Shown here one piece after another: positions 11,643 to 22,403 of a stretch of 64,000 nt of DNA. The position numbers and the translations under genes are program-made. Each line of letters begins with the position of its first letter. The first letter of the stretch is position 1. The notes under the pieces are model-generated. The model had not been told where the DNA came from. It saw only the letters and a list, made by a program, of their open reading frames with translations, and did not search any database. This stretch comes from Hexactinellida sp. DTS-2022 (taxonomy: Eukaryota; Porifera; Hexactinellida): the NCBI GenBank assembly GCA_028753945.1, contig JAPNXP010000003.1, forward strand, positions 4,650,001 to 4,714,000, in the 5' to 3' direction.

Positions 11643-11790
11643 CAGTAGACTCTCGTTAATACGAATATAATACGTAGTAGAACTTCGTTAGTACGAACAC
11701 GGTTAATACGAAATTCTGTTATTTTACGAATCTTATTTCAGTTCCCTTAAAAGCATTTTTAATACAAATGACATTGGTTAATACGAATTA
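11643..11790. mobile_element. Tigger-type MITE family B, partial
   Basis: A clear left end CAGTAGACTCTCGTTAATAC after TA is followed by repeated GTTAGTACGAACACGG and GGTTAATACGAA boxes. A convincing right terminus was not found. Confidence 0.55.
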
Positions 11791-12129
11791 CAAGAATATT
11801 ATGAATATTACTGGCAGGTAATTTCCCAATCCAAACTGATAACAGTCTTATTTTACATCATTAAGTTATTGCTCCCTTGATTATAATATTGTGAGTTATT
11901 AATAGAAAATTCAATGTAATTAATACAAATATGTAGATATTGAAAAAGTGTAAGCTAGTTTGACCTTTGAAACTTGCGTAATTATAAAGTGAGCAATAAT
12001 ATTATTACATAATATGTTTTACGTATTATTAATGAATAACCTGATGTATACATTAATTTTTGCTTTAAAGACATCTCCTTTTACATCACAGTAAGAATTC
12101 CCAAAGACCACCAAACACGATGTTACTTT

Positions 12130-12365
12130 GTTTCTAGCAACTATAGTATGCAACTAGAGTAACATCAACAACAATGCTGTACGCAATATGTGACTATTTC
12201 ATGTAACGTGTTGCATTAAAATAGAACAGTGCACTATTTAATGTAACAACTTTCATGAAAACTCAACATATACAGTGCAACTTGTTGCATGAAACATAGA
12301 AAAACAATATTGCATGTAAAAATGTTGCATCAATTTTTGTTGCAACAAAAATCAACATAGTCGGG
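12130..12365. repeat. TTGCAT-rich dispersed repeat
   Basis: Many copies of GTTGCAT, GCAACT and ATGTAAC lie in both orientations. Related tracts occur near 34545-34610 and 43470-43615. It may be a MITE remnant; ends are not defined. Confidence 0.35.
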
Positions 12366-12370
12366 GGTTA

Positions 12371-12819
12371 CACGAATATTCGGCCCGTGTTGTTTTTGGT
12401 CCGGCCGGACCAATTATTTCAGACATTTTTGGTCCGAGTGTATATTATTGTGTTCAATAGGGTAATATATTCTATATGATGAGAGCAATATTTCAGATAA
12501 ATATGCATTTTCTTAAACAGATAAATATAGAGTTAATTTAAAACAATAACATCAATTTTAATCATTTTAGTGTACTTCTTTTGGTTGGTCCCTTAAGGGA
12601 ACACGCATTACAACTATTTTAAAAATGTGGTTTCACTCAATCTCTTCCCTCGAGACTAATTGGTATACACTAATGGTACGCGCTCACTACCAATAAGTCA
12701 AATCTCAATGTTGACATAAATATTTGGTCCGGAGGGGACAAAAAATAAAATCCGGGACAAAAATATCTGAAATATTTGGTCCGGCCGGACCAAAAACAAC
12801 ACAGACCGAATATTTCGTG
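12371..12819. mobile_element. Inverted-repeat element with GGTCCGGCCGGACC core
   Basis: Arms of about 60 bp match in inverted orientation: CACGAATATTCGG at the left, CCGAATATTTCGTG at the right, each followed inward by TGTTGTTTTTGGTCC or its complement. GGTCCGGCCGGACC is a perfect 14-bp palindrome in both arms. No target duplication could be fixed, so the superfamily is unknown. Confidence 0.65.
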
Positions 12820-13007
12820 ACAGGGTAATAGTTTGTATATGTTGTTAATATTAAATACTATCTCATCTTGTTTACTGCTTCAAAATCTGATTTTAACAAA
12901 TACTAACAGATACAGATGGACATAAGATGTTGAACCTAAATTATTAAATTTTAAATCTATATTTTTGGGAAATTAAAAAAGCCATGGATAAAACCATGTT
13001 AGTAGTA

Positions 13008-13695
13008 CTGTTGTATGACGGTTTACTTACCTCTATTACTACAACCATAATTTACCATGGATACTTTTATCCATGACGGTTACTTGCCGTCTTTGCTATG
13101 GCTTCACACTTTATGCTTCCTATTGCACTTCTACATGCTACACTTATGAGGCTTCACATCTCAAATTCTAATTGGAAAATGTCAATATGGCCAAAATATC
13201 TAATATAAGCTAATATGAAATTATTAAATGCTATGTTGATACTAGTGTTGTAAGGTCGGAAAATTTCCTAGGAAATTTCCAAAAAATAGCTAAATTTCCG
13301 TAAATTTTACAAGGAAAAATTATTATATATAGCTAGTTTTTTTAATTTTGATAAACCATATCTATAATGTAGAGTTGTTACTGTGCGCTTGTTATTTTCC
13401 CTCATGAAAGTCTAACTTAAAGTAGCACAAAAATTTTGGCTATTTCAAATAAAGTTCTTAAGCATAATTTGAAATATGTAATCTTTCCAGAAATTTCCGG
13501 AAATTTCCATAGAAAACAAAATTTTTGGAAATTTTACAACACTAGTTGATACAATGTCAAATTTTGATAGTATATAATTAGAATTTGAGATGTGAATCTT
13601 TATAAGTGTAGATGTGTAATAGGAAGCATGAAGTGTGAAGCCATAGCAAAGACGGTAAGTAAACTGTTTTTGTAAGTAAACGTCATACAACAGTA
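13008..13695. mobile_element. Foldback repeat interrupted by a hAT MITE
   Basis: The left arm (ACTGTTGTATGACGG, GTTTACTTAC, then CGTCTTTGCTATGGCTTCAC) recurs inverted on the right (GTGAAGCCATAGCAAAGACG, GTAAGTAAAC, GTCATACAACAGT). The 302-bp hAT element at 13243 sits between the arms. The outer ends are not resolved. Confidence 0.6.
13243..13544. mobile_element. hAT MITE with GGAAATTTCC palindromes
   Basis: TIRs are TAGTGTTGTAA and the inverted TTACAACACTA. The 8-bp target duplication GTTGATAC is perfect (13235-13242, 13545-13552). Subterminal regions are packed with GGAAATTTCC-type palindromes. Confidence 0.88.
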
Positions 13696-13751
13696 CAATG
13701 TAAATGGGGGCGCTGCTTTAGTTCGAATTTTAAGGTTGTCATTAGTTAGAA

Positions 13752-15900
13752 TTGTCTGAATTGTCACAAGTTCGAAATAATTTTAGATTCCATTGTAAGT
13801 CTATTGTTAGTTTTGTGGGTGTTGATCTTTTTGCACAATTAAAGATTTCAAACGCGCTACAGGAAAAGTTTTTACAACTTCAGATGGACACAAGTACATC
13901 AAATCCAAAACAAACACGAAATACACACTTTACACTTACCTTAGATGCGTTTTATTTAAGACATTCAGTGCAATACAACTAGTAAACTGCAGCACGATAT
14001 TGATAGGATCATATCTATGAATCAACATAATCATGGTCTAAATGAGTATGAATAAAAAGTTAGTGAAGATAAAAGAAAATATAAAACGATTGCGAAGTAT
14101 TCACAGTCAAATCTCCGACAGATTTTTGATTATGTGACAAGGATTATCCATTTGCAAGTGAGGTTTCGTTCAGAGAAGTTGAATCATCCATGTATCATGT
14201 GCGAAGAATTTTGCAGCCAAAGATTCCACATACAGTTTCAGAATTCTGTGCTATGTTGCCTACAACGGCTTTTGGAGACTAGTACAAGTTTTCTCTGAAT
14301 GTGGCAATCAAACTGCAGTAGATTTCTTCTCAAATAAAATTAACAAATTATTACTGAAGTAACTAATATCCAATTCGATGGAACATTTTTCACTGTCCCC
14401 ATTCAATTCTTCCAGTTATGGACGATATTCGTAGCTGTGGGCAGAGATATCTTGCCAGCGATTCACTGTTTAATGACTGCAAAAAGCAGGCTTGCCGTGG
14501 AAATGGATATCCATGATGGATATCGAGTTTTTGTCATATCCATGGATATTGTGGATATCCATTTCAAAATTTAACTTCGAAAAATATTTCAAACCAGGGG
14601 TCTAAAAAATGAGTGTGAAAATTAAGTAGCCTTAGTTTTTTTGTCCTACCCCCAATTGGTTTACTCGCCTTTATTTTACTTGACTTAATGTTTTACACGC
14701 CTAATTTATTTCATCTAAAAATAAAATTATTTACTAACCTTATTATTCTAAAAGAAGGTGATTTTGGCCTTTATTGACGTCAAAAAGGTCAAAATAGAAA
14801 CCGAATCGAATTTTTCTTTTACATTTGGAAACCTTGCATGTCAAAGTATATTTGGGAATGCTAATACAAGAAATGTGGACTTTGTTATATTTCCTGAGAT
14901 TGACCTGTCTATCTCCTTAATTTTTTTTCGTCACTCCTGAATATTTTACTTGCCCTGATTTTCATTTTGGTTTTTCGTTTATCTTACTTGCTATACTTTT
15001 AACTCATCAATTAACCATAGAAGAGACAATGAAATTCCTAAAAATAGTCGCGAGGGACTCTTCAAAAAGCTAAGAATTGTTATCGAACCCAATAATCTAG
15101 CAGAAGCCATCAATAATGACCCAGAAGGAGATGTTTTGAGGCTGATAGCGATATTGACGAACTTTGGTTATACGTATAGTACAACATTCAGTTGATAAAT
15201 ATACAGAAATTATAGAACCTAAATCTTCTGGATATTTTGTTGATATTAGCTGTTAGAAATCTATTAATATCCAATGGATGATATCCATGGATATCCACAA
15301 AAAATGGGCTGGATATGGATATGGATATTGATGCGATTTTTCATCTCCACGGCAAGCCTAGTAAAAAGTCAAGATCTATTAAGTTAGTTTGGAAAATATT
15401 AGTGTTATCATTCCTCTTTTCAGCCTTCCTCATGAATGTCAGACTGGGAACCAGCAGCCCGAATTGCATTTCGCAATGTATATCCGCAAATTAAAGTTAT
15501 GGTTGCTGGTTTCATTTCACTCAGCGAATTTGGATGAAAACACAAAAACTTGGGCTCAGTCAGAGAATCAGAGATTCTCACGAAGTGGTCACATATATCA
15601 GACAATTGATGGCTATGCCATTTTTGCAAGCTTCATTGATTACCCACATATAGCTTTCATCAATTGATTACACATTAAAATACTGAGGTGATAAAACTCG
15701 AAAAGCTGAAGAAATACTTCCAGAAACGTTGGTTAATTCAAATTACACCAGAGGAGCTTTCCATTTTTGACATTAATATAAGTAAAAACAATGCAGCAGA
15801 GTTATCACTCCAAAATCAAGTCTATATAAAGATTGGTCATTCCCGGATATGGAGTTTTATGAAAACACTAAATTAAATAATTCAGGATACCGGAAATGAA
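13752..15900 (+). pseudogene. MULE transposase pseudogene
   Basis: Fragments of a Mutator-like DDE transposase can be followed through stops, one clear frameshift and the nested insertion. The first Asp motif FDGTFFTVPIQFFQL lies at about 14375-14420. After the insertion, DWEPAARIAFRNVYP (second Asp, codon 15442) is followed in a shifted frame by the C-W-FHFTQ-IW motif near 15500-15540. LSIFDINISKNNAAE (catalytic Glu codon 15799-15801) follows. These match the order of motifs in the intact MULE at 48054. It cannot encode an active enzyme as it stands. Confidence 0.75.
14487..15360. mobile_element. hAT-like element nested in the MULE
   Basis: TIRs are CAGGCTTGCCGTGG and the inverted CCACGGCAAGCCTA. 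Flanks GCAAAAAG (14479-14486) and GTAAAAAG (15361-15368) agree at 7 of 8 positions. The ends are filled with (GGATAT)-type repeats and ATGGATATCCAT palindromes. The interior has no recognised gene. Confidence 0.8.
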
Positions 15901-16129
15901 ATCGGGGGTTTACGACAAGGAAGAGAAATAAGTAGGCCAAGAAAAAATAAGCACATAAAAAATGACAAAGATTAACTGATGCACTGTATTCACCATGGGA
16001 GTTTCTACAAGCAATCGGAAATACTATTGGCAACTTCAAAACCACTGAAGAATTAATCTCGAGTAATTCTGATCAATCCGAAGAAGAGCATCAGATAAAT
16101 AATAGTACTTAAAATAAATTTAATTTAAC

Positions 16130-16270
16130 CCGTACAACACATGCGTTTTCATTCCTTGTAGGCATGCTGCATGCTGTGTTAGTTGTAGTGAACGAATTGA
16201 AGAGTTAGGACAACCTTGTCCAATCTGCCGGGCGGTCATAGAGGAGAGATTCCAAATCTTCATAGTCTAA
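16130..16270 (+). pseudogene. RING-finger C-terminus inside the MULE
   Basis: One frame reads a typical second half of a C3HC4 RING (cross-brace zinc domain of E3 ubiquitin ligases): C-x3-PCRH-x2-CC-x2-C, then CPICR, ending at a stop at 16268. An in-frame stop at 16121 separates it from upstream frames, and the first Cys pair was not found. It is probably the former C-terminus of the transposon protein, or a captured gene end. Confidence 0.65.
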
Positions 16271-16536
16271 CCATTTATTCTGTCTTACTAGCATTTTTCA
16301 TCTGTTTTTTCATTATAATTTATTATAAACTAATATTCAATTACAACCCTCAATTAAACAGTATACACAATATGTTATATCGATTTGAACTTGTTACAAT
16401 AGAATTAAAAATCGATTCAAACTTGTTACGATAGACATAAAATCGATTCGAAATTGTGACAATAATTCAGATAATTCTAACTAATGACAACCTTTAAATT
16501 CGAACTAAAGCAGCGCCCCCATTTACATGAATTGTT

Positions 16537-16645
16537 AATTTTCAACCATGGATACCTGATAGTTTATAGTGGCTACCGTATACAAATGGTAATACGGTAT
16601 ACAAGTATAAACCGCGCTGGTATCCATGGTTGAAAATATTTAAAT
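16537..16645. repeat. Short inverted repeat with CCATGGATACC
   Basis: ATTTTCAACCATGGATACC at the left recurs inverted as GGTATCCATGGTTGAAAAT at the right, about 65 bp apart. The inner part also pairs (CCGTATAC with GTATACGG type words). Probably a tiny foldback element. Confidence 0.55.
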
Positions 16646-17007
16646 AATAATAAATAAAAGGACTAGACGCTAAACGTAAACCCAAGATAGTTTTATATAA
16701 ACACATTAGATAGACATCTATAGAGATCACCTTAAAAAAAGTAAATATTACGTACCAAATTATTCATTTTTTTAAGTTAATTAATTGTATGTAATGGAAG
16801 TGTAATAACTAACGTTGTATAATAGGTGAACTTTCACTCACGTACTAATGATGTATATATAATCATATTAACACGTACTACGTATTGATAGATTATTAGT
16901 ACGTATAATAGGTGATTGCATTATATAACTTAGGCAAAAAAAACAGCGAATATTTCTGTCAAATTGTTGTATTCAATTGAGGTGATATAGAACTTTAAAT
17001 TAGCTTA
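16646..17007. other. AT-rich spacer
   Basis: Several TACGTA-rich words; no gene or delimited element. Confidence 0.4.
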
Positions 17008-17015
17008 CTCCAGAC

Positions 17016-17696
17016 TTGGGTTTACAATCCCGTGTGCAATTTACAATCCCGGGAATTTGAGATTGTCGCATTCTGATCCCGGGATCCCGGGATCGCAGGG
17101 TTTGGAATATACAAGGATTGGCATGATAGATACTCTTATAATGGTATCATTGGTATGATAATAATAGACTAGTATCTTCCATATAATAATCGAGTTTACT
17201 AATGCTAATAGAATTTGAGATACGTCTTTCAGATATCTACATGTTAGTTTCTTCAGGATTTGGCGTTTGATAAGTTAATTTGGTAAATTGATCTCCTCCG
17301 CCTCATTTCAAGACTTCTCCCAGGAATTACATTCAGCTAATTTTCCACAAATAGAGCGCTTGAAATGTTTCCAAATTAAAGCACCTTCAAATCTTGAAAA
17401 ATAACTTTTCGCAGCCATGATTAATTGTTGCAACACAAAATGAGAAACGGGAGATTATAAAATCCTCTTCCAAGTTACTTATATAATAAAATTAGAAACT
17501 AACTTTGCAAATTCGAATCTATGTACAACGTAATACGTATATCATTTGTTGAGAACTACTTTGTAAAAAGTAAAAAGTAAAAGTATTTTCAGTCAATAAT
17601 GGGAACCCTGTATATAGAATAGACATCACAACAAAAGTGTTGACACGCATCACGAGCATTAAGTTTCAGATCGGGATTCCGGGATTAAAAACCCTA
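17016..17696. mobile_element. hAT-like element with CCCGGGAT arrays
   Basis: Ends TTGGGTTTACAATCCCG and inverted CGGGATTAAAAACCCTA match with two or three changes. Flanking octamers CTCCAGAC and TTTCAGAC share 6 of 8 bases. GATCCCGGGATCCCGGGATC lies next to the left end. Confidence 0.6.
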
Positions 17697-17993
17697 TTTC
17701 AGACTGAGTCTATGAACTTGACTCATATTCCAAATAAATAAATAAGAAATGGGGGATTACTATGCCGACTACTATGTACTAGTGGGCCAGTTTTGATTTA
17801 ATAAAAATGGTAACTGGGCACTATTATATATAGCTCAATAGGCAAATGAGTTCCCAAAATGGTTCCTTGCTTAAAATAAAATCAATAGACTTGACAGTAT
17901 ATAATATTTGTTTACTTCCCAGATAGGGCTGGATTAAAGTAGTATATAAATTGACCAATAGGAATAACAACAATCAACTTTAATTTGTACATA

Positions 17994-18173
17994 CAGTTGA
18001 CTCCGCTTAATAGGGTCAGTTTTGTTCCAGGCTAGTTTGACCCAATTAAGCGGAGAAATCGAATAACCGAAAATACTTTCAACCAGTAATTTTGTCCTAT
18101 AAATCCTGTGAAATTTTGCCCCATAAAGCGGAGTAATCTATTAATCGGTGGCTCTATTAAGCGCAGCATACTG
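17994..18173. mobile_element. Tigger-type MITE, family A
   Basis: Ends are CAGTTGACTCCGCTTAATAG and a diverged inverted copy (CTATTAAGCGCAGCATACTG), flanked by TA. Internal AAGCGGAGAAATC and TCCTGTGAAATTTTG boxes are shared with copies at 20170, 42110 and 46088. Confidence 0.8.
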
Positions 18174-18778
18174 TAGATGGAAACAAATTAAAATCATTAC
18201 CTATCCTCTAAACTTAAGCTTAAGATTCACAAGCACAATTTAACCATATAATTAATCTATAGGGCATGGAAATACAAAACATCAAAGTAAGTTTTGCGTA
18301 GATTTTGTACTATTCTATGTGCATCATTAAAATTTAAGGAATTCGGTCAACTACCTGAATGACACTGATATCCCTTTGAAAATTCCTTCGAAAATATCCT
18401 CAATTTCTAATAAAAATTAAGTGTTTACTGTTTAGTAGCACAAATTTACACCGACAACTAGTTAATAGAAATAATTAATCTAAATACCAACTTATTGTTC
18501 ATTAAGCACATCTTAAATTCTTAATATATGATTTGTGTGGTATAAAATGCTTGAAGAATCAAATTGAATAATGATCTATAAATCAATTAGAATGGTTAGT
18601 TAGACTGGAAGTGTTGTAATACATTTGATCTCCACTAGCTGTTGTCAATTTAAGAGAAAAATAAAATAAACACAAAATGAATGACTACAGGTTACTAATG
18701 GTCAGACAATGCACTCACAACCCATTATTTTTAGTATAATGCATAGAGTGAATTACAGACATAATCAAAAAGGAAATA
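18174..18778. other. AT-rich spacer
   Basis: Nothing recognised. Confidence 0.5.
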
Positions 18779-18932
18779 CAGTGGACTCTCGGTAAGACGA
18801 ATACAAAAGGATCGTCAATATTACTACTCTTTATCAGGAGTTCGAAATTTTCGAAATGATAATGATTGGAAAGACATTGAATTTGCCTTAAAAAGAGTAA
18901 AATTTGTATTATCCGGAGTTTCATATTAACAG
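18779..18932. mobile_element. Degenerate Tigger-type MITE, family B
   Basis: The left end CAGTGGACTCTCGGTAAGAC follows TA. The right side retains only TATTATCCGGAGTTTCATAT. Strongly diverged. Confidence 0.45.
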
Positions 18933-19130
18933 TATGTGTAACGAAATTAAACAAACAATTCAATAATCAATGAGACTAGGAAATTAATTCATATTACAAT
19001 TAAAATTGAGAATTAGAACGACAAACAAGAATAATAACTCTAAAGAGGAAGAGTTCAACAGATTTAAAAGAGTTATAAATGATTATCCTTTCTTATTCAC
19101 AAAAATTATGCCACAGTACAAAAAAAAGTA

Positions 19131-19263
19131 CAGTAAGATAAGAACATCGTCGGGAACTGCATATAATGTTCTTATAACCGGCATAAATTATATAGAGTAT
19201 ATGGAAACCGTTATCCATGGGAGACATTCTTATAAACGGTGTTCTTATATCCGGCACCCACTG
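19131..19263. mobile_element. Tigger-type MITE, family C
   Basis: It ends GTGTTCTTATATCCGGCACC..CACTG then TA. The internal ATAATGTTCTTATAACCGGC is shared with 26602-26698 and 62487-62625. The left end is diverged. Confidence 0.6.
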
Positions 19264-19272
19264 TATAACCAA

Positions 19273-19554
19273 CAGTGCTCGACAAATTAGGTGGTTTGAT
19301 GGCGTTATCCACCTAATTTTTTATTTTACTAATCCACTTAACTAATCTACCATAATTGTGGATTATATTACTTTGTATAGATAATATTTTTTGTTACATT
19401 ATTTGTTATTAATATTAGTGTTGTTTTACGGCATCATAAGTTTGTTAAGCCATCAGTGTTTGTTAAACCGGCCATTGTTTATTCTTTAGCCACCAGGAAA
19501 AGTGAGGTGGTGGCTTAATTAGCCACCATCAAAATTTCATTTTGTCGAGCCCTG
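19273..19554. mobile_element. hAT MITE, CTCGACAAA type
   Basis: TIRs are CAGTGCTCGACAAA and the inverted TTTTGTCGAGCCCTG. Flanking octamers ATAACCAA (19265-19272) and ATAATCAA (19555-19562) match at 7 of 8 positions. Subterminal GGTGG/CCACC words pair. Confidence 0.82.
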
Positions 19555-19924
19555 ATAATCAATGTAACACCACATCTAATATTACAAAGGCTTAGCACGT
19601 GGCAAATATATTACTTGGAAGATCCAGTTTTGGCCGGACCACTTTAACTATTAGGCCGGGGACTTCCAAAACGGTTCGAAGTCCGTGCATAGTATTTCTT
19701 AGAAATTTGAAAATGCTAAAATAATATGCTATAAGGTAAATTTCTAAATATATTCCAAGGTAATATTACAAAAAATAAAATGTAAAATCAGCGTCTTGTG
19801 ATTGAATAGGCAGAACGGAGATTGCATAATTCCAAAGAGGGATTGTACGTTTAGATTAACTGTGTCGTAATGTCAATAATTTCTTGTAATTGAATACAAC
19901 AAATCTACACACTATTACTCTATT

Positions 19925-20125
19925 GTTGTGTGGTGTGTTTGTGTGTTTGTTTGTCGGATATTAATATATATTATAGGTAGACAAGTAGGAATGCTGATTT
20001 TTAATTTTAATTTTTTTTAATTTTTCGAAAATTTATTGTTGTTGTGTTTATTAAATAAATAAACAAATTCATTAAAATTCAAATGTGGAGTGATCCGTCG
20101 TGCCCGAGACCAAAGGACTCGTATA
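19925..20125. repeat. Dispersed repeat with (GTTT)n, short copy
   Basis: GTGTTTGTTTGTCGGATATT starts a segment that ends with GTGCCCGAGACCAAAGGACT. The same order of parts is seen at 50285-50710 and inverted at 55630-56025. Confidence 0.5.
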
Positions 20126-20169
20126 TGAATATTATTGCTTAGATTTATTTTGAGGTGATAAACTACATA

Positions 20170-20320
20170 CAGTAGACTCCGCTTAATCGGTCAAAATTTC
20201 ACAGGATTTAGAGGACGGAATTACATTTTGGCTTAAAATATTTTCGGTTAAGAGATTTCTCCACTTAATCGGGTCAAAGCGAAATGGTCCCTAGGTGACT
20301 CTATCAAGCGGAGTCGACTG
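20170..20320. mobile_element. Tigger-type MITE, family A
   Basis: Ends are CAGTAGACTCCGCTTAATCG and inverted CAAGCGGAGTCGACTG, both next to TA. The internal CACAGGATTTAGAGGAC is the inverse of the box in the 17994 copy. Confidence 0.82.
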
Positions 20321-20377
20321 TACTTATAATACGTACAAAAGTAAGCAAATTAGTGTATTTTATCATCTCAGTTAATA

Positions 20378-20477
20378 CAGTCAACGTCAGTTAATTCGAA
20401 CCCTCAAGAATAAAATAAATTTAGTCAAATTAAAGAATGTAGAATTAACGAGTATTCGTATAAACAGATGTTGACTG
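20378..20477. mobile_element. 100-bp Tigger-type MITE
   Basis: Ends CAGTCAACGTCAGTTAATTC and inverted CAGATGTTGACTG are flanked by TA. The interior has ATTAACGAGTATTCG, related to family B. Confidence 0.6.
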
Positions 20478-22350
20478 TACTACCTATTGACTAAATTGTG
20501 GTGTGTTATGCATAATTAACAAAACCAGTAAGTATTTAATATTAAAATACAAATTTCGTGAAATCAGTCCAATATCTACAAAATGAAGTTGTCTACAGAT
20601 GCAGAAATAAAAACTATATTGTCGACTCTACTATAATAATACATTCCTAGCATATTTTGTATTTATTCTACATTAACAAAAGATCTTAAACCACATGTGG
20701 TAGTCGTGATATTTAAGTAGTTTCTATCATAATTAAGCAGAGTTATATTTAGTCATTAAAATATAATATTAGGTAATAGTATACGACGAGATAAATATTA
20801 CATAAGATTAAATGCATATTTAACAGAAAAGCATAGGAAATACGTATCTTAAGGGAATAACCAATTGTCAGAAAACCTAAATCTACAACCTAATTTAATG
20901 CAAAGCTTTAATACTATTATAAAGCAGATAATTAAATAATAGGAAAATTATTCAGTAGTAGTTAGGATATATCACTAAACATTTGGCTATCAGAGAATTT
21001 AAATTTAGAAAATAATCGATTATTTTCTAAATTTAAAATTTTTGCATACATTTATCTACATAGTAGATAATTATATGCAAAAAGCACAAATAAGTGAAAT
21101 CATTGCACAACGCCAAAGATGCTTTTATCAATTCAATGCAGCACATTGTAGATGAATTTCGAACGATTTTATTTATTAAATTTCGTTCGACTAAACATAC
21201 CTCAAGATATTTGATTTATTGTTCACCATGTTTTCCTCCACTACATTAACATAATACTAGTACATTTACGATATATTATATGACAGAACAAGCCGACATA
21301 TAGAAGGCAGTAGGATACATGTGAAACGTGACAACAGATTTAACTAACTAAATAAACTAATTTACAGATATCATAAGAAGAATGAATCTCTTAACATTAA
21401 ATTAAATTGTGTATGAATGTTAGAAATTAGGAAAACTTAGTGATTACTCGGTAGATATTCCTCAATTTGTATGATTAGTAATAATTATTGATTACATGTA
21501 AAGATGTATGTGGGACATATACAAAATAAATATAAATCTCTAGATTCAATTCATTTTCTGCTGATTTGTAATGTCAAAATAATATGCAATTGAGGGGAAA
21601 GTGCTATAAATTAAGTTATAGCATAAATATAATTCTAAATATAGGGTGGAATATTTGGAAGCTATTTTAAACTCAGTAAATTGATTCAACAAAATAGGAT
21701 TCAGAAAACCTATCATTGAAAAGTTCTAACTAATACAGTAGTCTTCTACCATAGAAGAAATAATATTGTTGTTGGCATGCTGAAAGAGGAAGAATTGATT
21801 ACAGATTACTCTTATGAAAGGATACACCAATATATATCGAGTTGCGTAACTAGTACGACTATAACATGACTAATATGACTAATAATAAAGTCTGAAGTTA
21901 AAATAGTTCTTGGTATATTAATAAAAATTATGTCAGGTGAGTTGTATGTGTCATAAAATATTAATAAATAATTTGAAAAATAGATTAAGTAATCTGACAT
22001 TATCTAAGTTCAGTATTTTTTCCTATATTTCGGGTTAAGACCTTCATTTGCGTTATTCGAATAAATATTTGTGGCTTAAGTTCTACGAAAGTTCCAAAAC
22101 GATTGAATTAGTAAAAGCAAATATCGTAAATTCATTAGATAAATAATTAAGGTTAATATTATTGATCATACAACAATCTTGTGATGTAAAATCATCTACA
22201 AATATTGTAAATTAATACTTTTGTGGTGGAGAGTGCATACCAATAACCCAAATTGAATCATGGGAGAAATTGGTTTATATGCAGTAAGCTACACTATTCC
22301 AAAGCATGCAAGTAAACTATGTACTCATCCTAGTGTACTATAGCAGTAAG
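20478..22350. other. AT-rich spacer upstream of kinase 2
   Basis: No gene recognised. It contains the 40-bp perfect palindrome described separately. Confidence 0.5.
20998..21037. repeat. 40-bp perfect palindrome
   Basis: Twenty bases each side of 21017/21018 are exactly complementary (arm TTTAAATTTAGAAAATAATC). A second, imperfect hairpin (TTTTTGCATA.. / ..TATGCAAAAA) follows at 21039-21083. Confidence 0.9.
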
Positions 22351-22358
22351 TATAAAAG
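22351..22358 (+). promoter_or_regulatory. TATA box of kinase 2
   Basis: TATAAAAG starts 53 bp before the ATG at 22404 and is followed by GGG, a canonical core-promoter form. Confidence 0.6.
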
Positions 22359-22403
22359 GGGAATACATTAGAAATTATATCTTAACTTAATCGAATATAA
22401 ATC

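Larger units (their letters stand above)
13698..16528. mobile_element. Decayed MULE with ~85-bp TIRs and RING relic
   Basis: Left ATGTAAATGGGGGCGCTGC.. and right ..GCAGCGCCCCCATTTACAT define inverted ends that match for about 85 bp. Inside are broken MULE transposase segments, a RING-finger tail (16130-16270) and short subterminal repeats (AAATCGATTC.. at about 16378-16470). An 874-bp hAT-like element is nested inside. No target duplication was found at the outer edges, so their exact ends are tentative. Confidence 0.75.
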
